From: Telopea speciosissima | Taxonomy: Eukaryota; Streptophyta; Magnoliopsida; Proteales; Proteaceae | Length of the DNA: 64,000 bases | Direction: 5' to 3' | Assembly (NCBI RefSeq): GCF_018873765.1 | Contig: NC_057918.1 | Coordinates: 12,160,862-12,224,861, forward strand | In this document: piece after piece, positions 57,399-64,000 of the stretch | Position numbering within the stretch: position 1 is the first letter of the stretch | Layout: the number at the start of each line of letters is the position of its first letter | The notes under the pieces: generated by a model | Told to the model about the DNA's origin: nothing | The model's input: the letters and a program-made list of their open reading frames with translations, nothing else | The model's database searches: none | Translations under genes and position numbers: made by a program

Positions 57399-57766
57399 CT
57401 GCATCCTTTCAGTGTAATACTAGTTGCACTATTTGTTCTTAGGGTAAGAGAATGAATCCATTTTATGTCTGTCTGTCGTTCTTTTAATTTTATTTTTTAT
57501 TTACTTATTATTTCTTCAATTTTTAGGTGTCCCAAGCGGATGAAAATGCCGTCACTCAGTATTGGGAGATCAAGATTGGTCTCCCAAAGCCTCCTGTTTG
57601 GTTAGTTTTAAAGGCTTCACCATTGACCCCTCTAGAAGCAAAATTCTACGACGTAAAAGAGGGGTTCCCAGCACAATTTTGCAAGCGGGCAAAAATAGCC
57701 TGTTCAAAAAATTCGCTTACCGGCGTGGGGGAAGCAAACGCATGGCCTCTGGGTTTCTCTAGCTAG
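57399..57766 (+). pseudogene. PG1beta-like BURP gene, exons 1 and 2 (5' part)
   Basis: Exon 1 is at 57399-57443 and would code for a 15-residue signal peptide, but its start codon is CTG where the copies at 45734 and 46942 have ATG. An 83-bp GT-AG intron follows. Exon 2 (57527 on) reads VSQADENAVTQYWEIKIGLP, then KPPVWLVLKASPLTPLEAKF and FPAQFCKRAKIACS, the N-terminal YW..LPKP..KASPL..FC signature of polygalacturonase beta-subunit BURP proteins. The frame ends at a stop near 57764. The BURP domain follows inside the palindrome at 57773-58880. This is the most complete gene order of the family in the window, yet it is dead. Confidence 0.88.
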
Positions 57767-57772
57767 AAGTCA

Positions 57773-58880
57773 CACTACAGAAACAGCGTGGGGGGAGTGC
57801 CTTCTGGATCCCTTAAATACGAGTTATTTCAAGAATCAATGGTAGAAGTGGGAGGTTCTATCTTTCTTCCTGACTTAAGCATTCCGATGCCCAATATATC
57901 GTTTTTATCCCGAGCCTTGGTATGAAAATTTTCATTTTCTTTGGCAGAGCCTGCACAGCATTAATGTCTTTGGTTGAAGAAGCAGACTTGTCTGAAAATA
58001 TACCAAAGACATTAAAACTGTGCAAAAGAGGCCCCGCCCGCTGAAGGGGAATCAGCGTCCATCTGTGCAACCTCCTTTGAAGACCTCGTGGACGTCATTC
58101 TACCGATTTGGAAAGCATGTGCAAGTGTTTAGCACTAAAAATGTCTTTGGATCCATACAAAACGTGACTATTGGACCCATGTCATTCGTACATGGTAATG
58201 TCTCCCAGCCGCCTACTATATGTCATCCACCTCCCTTTTACTTTCAGATCTACTACTGGCATTCACTATCAAAAGTGAAAATCTTCACGGTGGATTTACA
58301 TATTTCTGTTCGTGACGAGATACAAACTTAAAAACTTCACCCCAGAAATATGTAAATCCACCGTGAAGATTTTCACTTTTGGTAGTGAATGATAGTAGTA
58401 GACCCGAAAGTAAAAGGGAAGTGGATGACACATGGTGGCTGGGAGTGATTACCATGCACGAGTGACATGGCTCCAATAGTCACATTTTTGCATGGATCCA
58501 AAGTCATTTTCAGTGTTGAACACTTGTACATGCTTTCCAAATCGGTAGACAATGAAGTCCATGAGGTCTTTAAAGGAGGTTGCAGAGGTGGACGTTCCCC
58601 TTCAGCGGGCGGGGTCTCTTTTGCACAGCTTTAATGTCTTTGGTATATTTTCAGAGAGGTGTGTTTCTTCAATCAAAGACATTAAAGCTTTGCAAAAGAG
58701 GCTATGCCAAGGAAAATGAGATTTTTCGTGCCAACGCTCAGGGTAAAAACGATATATTGGGCATCGAAATGCTTAAGTCAAAAAGAAGGATAGAACCTCC
58801 CACTTCTACCATCGATTCTCGAAAGTACTCTTATTTAAGGGATCCAGAAGGCACTCCCCCCACGCCGTTTCTGTACAGTG
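57773..58880. repeat. Large palindrome of BURP-domain sequence
   Basis: The left arm (57773-58307) and right arm (58343-58880) are inverted copies with scattered mismatches and small indels. The spacer is about 35 bp. The left arm reads in sense as the linker and first half of the BURP domain (FQESMVEVGGSIFLPDL, CATSFEDLVD, and a broken CH-CH region), ending at the VDLHIS text before the third CH pair. The right arm is the same in antisense. Each arm also contains an inner inverted word, AATGTCTTTGG against CCAAAGACATT. Stops and shifts are present in both arms. A transcript through it would fold into a long hairpin. Confidence 0.9.
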
Positions 58881-58907
58881 AATTGTAGATTCCTCTGTTT
58901 AAGTTAA

Positions 58908-59010
58908 GTTTGGTGATCTCGTTGCTTGTACATGGGTTTTAAGATTTTAAGTTTGGTGATCTCGTCGCTTGTACGTGGGTTTTAAGTTTGGTGATCTCAT
59001 AGCTTGTACT
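58908..59010 (+). repeat. Short tandem repeat, three units
   Basis: The word TTTGGTGATCTCGTTGCTTG followed by TAC(A/G)TGGGTTTTAAG occurs about three times, with spacings of roughly 43 and 30 bp. It lies between the palindrome and the AVT1 fragment. Confidence 0.75.
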
Positions 59011-59039
59011 TTGGGTCCCATTTTATTGTCAATGAAACA

Positions 59040-59217
59040 TCACTTTTATTATTGATTAGTACAGTCATTGTGGCCTTGACTGTTCCCTTTTTCGGGTCTC
59101 TGGTGGCACTTGTAGGAGCACTTCTAAGTGCTACGGCTTCGATCATACTGCCATGTATGTGTTACTTCAAAATTTCAGGAAAGTATCGAAGATGGAGTGG
59201 TGAGTTGGTGATTACCT
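59040..59217 (+). pseudogene. AVT1-like amino-acid transporter fragment
   Basis: Plus-strand text STVIVALTVPFFGSLVALVG, LLSATASIILPCMCYFKISG and KYRRWSGELVI. This matches the C-terminal membrane helices of vacuolar amino-acid transporters of the AVT1 group (AAAP family). Only about 60 residues are present, bounded by repeats, so it is a remnant. The surrounding frame (59004-59270) reads through into unrelated DNA. Confidence 0.78.
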
Positions 59218-59314
59218 CACGCATATCTGAGCGTCAATATTGGTCAAATGTGGTTCTGAGGTTTTTCTAATCAACAGATGGGGCATCCCTCCTAGATGAC
59301 ACTCTCTGAAGTGG

Positions 59315-59475
59315 AAAATTATCGCCCCCACTACTGGGGGCGGTGCTGTGCGCATCGTGCGGCACAGCACCGCCCATGTGTGCACAGTGGGCCCCATCGT
59401 GCACACGTGAGTGGTGTTGCACCGCACGATGCTCACAGCACCCCCCCCCCAGTATTGGCGGCGATAAGGACCCCT
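59315..59475. mobile_element. Foldback MITE, GC-rich, copy 2
   Basis: Ends AAAATTATCGCC and GGCGATAAGGACCCC. The inner arms GGCGGTGCTGTGCGCATCGT and the complement fold back. Candidate 9-bp flanks are CTGAAGTGG (59306-59314) and TTGAAGTAG (59476-59484), matching 7/9. A C10 run lies at 59441-59450. Confidence 0.65.
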
Positions 59476-59594
59476 TTGAAGTAGCCTTTCGATGACTCAT
59501 GTCCTTGAATTCTTCCCAAACCTGCATGAGCATATATCATCTAGCTGTTTAAAAAACAATATTCCTGTAATACCAATATGGAGCTCACTTGGCA

Positions 59595-59840
59595 GGATCA
59601 GGCTCCTCTACAGCATGGGGCTGTGCGGTCATCGTGTTACGTGTGACTCTCAGCTCGTCACCTCAACACATGTCCATCCAATGGTTGAGCATCAAGCTCC
59701 TTTTAAATTTGAATTTTAAATGGCATTTTTGAGGAGCTCAATGCCCAACCATTTGATGGGCATCTGTGCTGATATGGCTACTTGAGAGTTACGCACAACA
59801 TGATGACAACACAACCCCAAGCCGCAGAGGATCAAAATCC
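59595..59840. mobile_element. MULE-type foldback MITE, copy a
   Basis: Starts GGATCAGGCTCCTCT and ends AGAGGATCAAAATCC. The perfect 9-bp duplication CACTTGGCA lies at 59586-59594 and 59841-59849. The two arms are long inverted repeats. Copy b at 61481 has the same flanks on both sides, so the copies share a duplicated neighbourhood. Confidence 0.88.
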
Positions 59841-59849
59841 CACTTGGCA

Positions 59850-61471
59850 TGCTTGATGACCACTAATCGAGTCAAAAGAAGGGTCCACCAACTGGAAAAA
59901 AATTTTACAAAAATTTGTTTTGCTAAGATCACAAAAACTTGACCGATGGAGCACAGGATCCATCCCTTGACTTTTGGGTTGTCTAAGCAAAATCTAGTTT
60001 TCCCAACTGGAACTCAAAATAAACTAAAACCTATACTCACACTTTGCTCTTGATGGGAAAGACATTGACAGTACAACCACCACCACCCTCTTGGGTTGTT
60101 CTAATCTTTATCACCCATTATTTTCCATTTAGACTTTTGAAGAGAGAGAAGAGAGAGAGAGAGAGAGAGATAAAATATAAATAATAAAACGGTGGGACTG
60201 ATCGAATTCCTGGTCAATTAATATACCATGATCATGAATGTGGGTGGGTGCTTACCCAACTATAGAATTGGCCAAAAATATTAGACTTGAGAGGCCGGTA
60301 ATGTTAACATGGGGTAGACCTTTTAACCCTCTTGAGTCACTAAAAAACTCTCTGGAAAAGATGGTGTCTTGCTCACGCATCACCTTCTTCTAGCAATGCA
60401 TCCATCGTTTGGACCGAGAGAGAGAGAGACACTAATAAGACATCCACAACACTGATTACAACTAATGCTCCATATCTATTTATAAATTAGATAACCAAAA
60501 TCGTGCCCATATATATATATATATACATTCATAATCATCATCGTTCACTCCCCCAGATATCATGCTACATGTACATGACATGTGGGTATAGTTCGGTTTA
60601 AAAGAAACACATGTTTCATTAGGTATGTAGATTTTGTATTGAAATCCACTGTTCCTGATGAAATTTCAATTTTAACTCGATTTCGGCTGAAACTATACAA
60701 AATAGTGCATATGAAAGCATTGTTCCTATTGAAAGTTAAAAATTTAATCAATTTTGTGAGTTTTTGAATTGTTGTGCAAATCAGTGGGAAAAAATGAAAA
60801 CTCTCACCCCCCCCCCCCCCCCCAAAAAAAAAAAAAAAAAAACCATTTCGGTCCTCTACTTCCTCTCTTCATCGTGCCGCTCTTGGGACTCAGGGTTGAG
60901 TTTCAGTCGGCCGTCGAGCACGGTGAGGAGAGGAGAGGAAGAAGACAACGATCTGAAAATTGTTGTTTTGATTTCTCTCATCCCGGTTCATCTCTTAAGG
61001 GTTTTTTGAATCTCATTTGGTTCAGTTTGTTTTGGTCAACTCGGACCAGTTGTGGAGATAATCAAGTCGGTATTTTAAAATTTGAATATTTATAAAGTGA
61101 ACCGTTAGGTGGTAATATATACATGTGTCACTCCATGGGAGCGTGGCAACATGATGGCTGCCAAGACTTTGGCAGTAGAGGATCTGAATCCAATATTTTC
61201 CCCCAAACACATCCCAGTGTGATAAGGCCGACATATCCCCTAGAAAGACGAAAAAGATCAGGGGTCCGTTGGTTTGTTCATGCTAGGTTGTGTCTGGGCA
61301 TAGATACATCATACACGTATGTCGAGGCAGGGCGTGGATTGTAACATTTCTATACACAATAAAAGAAGGAAAAAACTATACTTCATCATTGCACGTAATC
61401 AAATGTTATGCTTCCCCATTTGGCACATGAGTTTACACGGATGGGACCACAACCCATATGTATATGGAGCT
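59850..61471. other. Intergenic DNA with simple repeats
   Basis: No gene recognised. It holds GA runs near 60146-60169 and 60416-60430, a TA run near 60513-60526, and an unusual C17 A19 tract at 60807-60842. 60850-61090 has CT- and GA-rich leader-like DNA but no domain. Confidence 0.4.
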
Positions 61472-61480
61472 CACTTGGCA

Positions 61481-61736
61481 GGATCGGGCTCCTCTGTGGC
61501 GTGGGGTTGTGCGGTCATCGTGTTGCGTGTGACTCTCAGGTCGCCACCTCAGCATATATGCCCATCCAATGATTGAGCATCAAGCTCCTTTCAAATTTAA
61601 ATTTTAAATGGCATTTTTGAGGAGCTCAATGCACAACCATTTGATGGGCATCTGTGTTGAAATGGCGACTTGAGAGTTTCGCACACAACATGATGGCAGC
61701 ACAACCCCAACCCAAGGCCGTAGAGGATCGAAATCC
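61481..61736. mobile_element. MULE-type foldback MITE, copy b
   Basis: Starts GGATCGGGCTCCTCT and ends AGAGGATCGAAATCC. The same perfect 9-bp duplication CACTTGGCA lies at 61472-61480 and 61737-61745. The outer flanks (TATGGAGCT on the left, TGCTTGATGACCACTAATCG on the right) equal those of copy a, 1.9 kb away. Confidence 0.88.
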
Positions 61737-62376
61737 CACTTGGCATGCTTGATGACCACTAATCGAGTCAAAGGAAGGGTCCACCAGCTGGAAAAAATTT
61801 ACAAAAAATGTGTATTGCTATGAAGTATGAAAATTGGACATGTTCCACAACTATGAAAGAACATGTCCAATCTATGAGGTATGTTCCCTATGATTATTTA
61901 TTTTGTAAAAATACAAACTGTTTCATGTTATCGTTGCAAACTCTACCAACCTTGATGACTTTTGATTTCCAAAAGCTCGTTTTCGGAACTTGCCCAAAGA
62001 GGGGAGGAGTGAACATCAGAGGGATTTTGCTTCCTGTATACCCACTTACTGCACCACCAAACCCATCTCTGAATTTTTTTTATTTTTTTATTTTTGTGTG
62101 GAAATGATCGAAGTGGTTTGGAATATGAAAAATGAGATTTCAATTAAGTTATCCAAGTTCAATTGACACTAAACCCAAGAGTAGTTTTTTCTCTTCACTG
62201 GGATTTTTTTTAACCCACAAAGATGATATATATTGATTTGCATTATCATTGTAACTGTTGCAAATGAAGTTTTAATGAAAAATCATTACTACTTCTGCTG
62301 GAAGACTGAAAGAGTCTGATTCAGATTCTGGACCTTGCATGCATGCTTACAGTTTAATGGGTTTATTCTTTTACAG
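61737..62376. other. Intergenic DNA before the phosphatase remnant
   Basis: The first 70 bp belong to the duplicated flank of MITE copy b. The rest has no recognisable gene. A T-rich stretch leads to the TTACAG splice-acceptor-like site at 62371-62376. Confidence 0.4.
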
Positions 62377-62655
62377 AATATTTGCACAAATGAAGAAAAG
62401 AAGACATACTACTATAAGGGCCCTTTAAATGGGACCATCCATGTAGTTGCTGGTGGTGGAGGTGCTACCCTTGCACTGTTCACCTCCCTCCAGAGTCCAG
62501 ACCAAGTGGAGCTGTTACAGAGACTATGACTTTGGATTCATAAAGCTCACAGCATTTGACCATTCAAACCTGCTTTTCGAATACAAGTGAAGAACAGCAA
62601 CTCTTTCAGAATCTCAGGGGATTATCGGGACATCTTGGCCTGTACAGTAGACATT
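62377..62655 (+). pseudogene. Purple acid phosphatase C-terminal fragment
   Basis: Directly after an acceptor-like TTACAG, the text reads NICTNEEKKTYYYKGPLNGT and IHVVAGGGGA. A frame change then gives WSCYRDYDFGFIKLTAFDHS and NLLFEYK, a stop, and a second change gives ISGDYRDILACTVD. This is the C-terminal end of a plant purple acid phosphatase of the large, PAP27-like class. The KSSDGKVYDSF-type segment between FEYK and DYRD is missing. With two frame changes, a stop and no upstream exons, it is a remnant. Confidence 0.85.
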
Positions 62656-63521
62656 GGCTTATGTGATGTGGGAATAAAGTTCAGATCCAATCAGGAGTGT
62701 TTGTTTGATAGCCCTGTTTCCTTACCTGAAGATGTATTTAAATGCTGGTGGCCTCTTTGTTTCAATCTGTGAGGAGCTAGCTGGTTCTGGATTTTGTTAG
62801 GAAAATTGAATGCCAGATGTTAATGGTTTTAAAATTAAATCATATTTCTTGGAAGAGAAATGAAGATCAAGGACTTGCAATAAAATCTCGGTTTTGTAAG
62901 TATCAATGACATACTCTCCAAAAAATCATGAGTCAGCAGCATTTTTTCATGGAAATGGAAATTAGCACAACTAAAACCAAACAAGAAGGCTAATGGTAGG
63001 TCAAAAATAAAATCTTAAGTATGAATCATATGCAGAAGTTTTACGGTATCTGGTGGAATTGCCATTGTGCGGGAAATGTACTACCCTAAGGGATCTCCTC
63101 TCGTAATGACTTAGTGGTATAAGGAGGGAGGGGGAAATGTTAAGATAAGGGTTTAAGACCTATAAATGTCTCCTCCTTTCGGGGGAGAAAAATTCCAATG
63201 GATAAGGCTTTAGCTTGATTTAGAGATAATGAGGAAGTGTCAGGTGATGGATTTAGGAAGGTATTAAGGACCTCGTCCACACGGAAAGTCGATCTTATGC
63301 CTCAAACTTAATTATAAAAGACACACTAACTAATCATGCTTACTAGCATGCTTAGACTTGGAAAGGAATTCTAATTCATAAAGGAAAAAAGAGTAATGGT
63401 AAAATACATGTGTTGGCCAAGGAGGCCTAGCAGACTTCATTATGCAGAACTTTGATGCTTTCATTGAATCCTCATTATACTATTGCTAGGCTATACAAAA
63501 CATACAATGTAGACATGTTAA
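62656..63521. other. Intergenic DNA
   Basis: No gene or repeat recognised. The DNA may include 3' flank of the phosphatase remnant. Confidence 0.4.
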
Positions 63522-63791
63522 GAGAATTCGGCTCGTCTGTGGCCTGGGGTTAAGCAGACATCGTGATGCGCTCAACTCACTGGCAGTCACATGGATTTCA
63601 TGTTGATCCAATGGTTGTTAGATGGGCTCAATTCAAAATTCAAAATTACTGCTCTAAATTTCAAAAATGCCACGCACACAACCTAGGAGCCCGTCTACCA
63701 AACATTAGATCGACATGAAATCCACGAGACGACATGTGAGTTGAGCACAATACGATGGTCACTCAACTCCAGGCCGCAGACAAGCTCTATC
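63522..63791. mobile_element. MULE-type foldback MITE, diverged relative of copies a and b
   Basis: Starts GAGAATTCGGCTCGTCTGTG and ends CCGCAGACAAGCTCTATC. The perfect 9-bp duplication ACATGTTAA lies at 63513-63521 and 63792-63800. The arms fold back (GGCCTGGGGT against ACTCCAGGCC), as in the copies at 59595 and 61481. Confidence 0.8.
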
Positions 63792-64000
63792 ACATGTTAA
63801 GATGTCTGAAATAAAATTATTTATTCACATCAGATTAAAGCAGATGAGGGAAGTGTACAGACAAAGATTTCATTTTTGTTCTAATATTGTTTAAAAAAAA
63901 GAAAACAACACACAAAAATACTCCTAACAACTTACCAAGTTATTGGTACTCAATTCCTATCTAGGGACCTATAGATCAGATTTAATATGCTACCAATTAA

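Noticed and set aside
1..64000. tRNA and rRNA genes, organelle DNA insertions, telomeric repeats
   Set aside because: I looked for these and saw no convincing example; the TGGTATCAGAGC words are retroelement primer-binding sites, not tRNA genes.

Overview
This window is nuclear DNA of a flowering plant. The evidence is a spliced chloroplast light-harvesting gene of the LHCA4 type, a spliced MIKC*-type MADS-box gene, an intronless mTERF gene, plant Copia, LINE and RTE elements, and many short MITEs. The DNA is AT-rich, with microsatellites and no operon-like packing. I cannot name the species.

Layout. 1-27.5 kb is transposon-dominated. A 5'-truncated L1-type LINE (3495-6704, minus) keeps its reverse transcriptase, zinc-binding and RNase H regions. 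A degraded Copia element on the minus strand (about 17.1-26 kb) has been cut apart by an RTE LINE (17946-18861), a 3.24-kb non-coding LTR retrotransposon (19176-22418, perfect 5-bp target duplication), a 1.2-kb foldback-like element, and a block carrying a second Copia fragment on the opposite strand. 27.5-40.6 kb is the gene island: mTERF (minus), MIKC* MADS-box (plus, 11 coding exons), and LHCA4 (minus, 3 exons), which converges on the MADS gene.

41-63 kb is a rearranged zone full of broken gene pieces. It holds several copies of a BURP-domain gene of the polygalacturonase beta-subunit (PG1beta) type, a duplicate of the LHCA4 promoter and first exon, an alpha-expansin pseudogene, and fragments of a MATE transporter, an AVT1-like amino-acid transporter and a purple acid phosphatase. 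These lie among MULE-type MITEs (9-bp target duplications) and hAT-type MITEs (8-bp).

The most unusual feature is the BURP locus. Between 42.5 and 47.6 kb, LTRs with tRNA-Met-type primer-binding sites alternate with BURP gene pieces, mostly antisense to the LTRs, in a tandem array. Near 57.8-58.9 kb the same gene family forms an imperfect palindrome with arms of about 535 bp. Both structures could produce antisense or double-stranded RNA against BURP genes. That function is inference; the structures can be read in the sequence. Only the mTERF, MADS-box and LHCA4 genes look intact.
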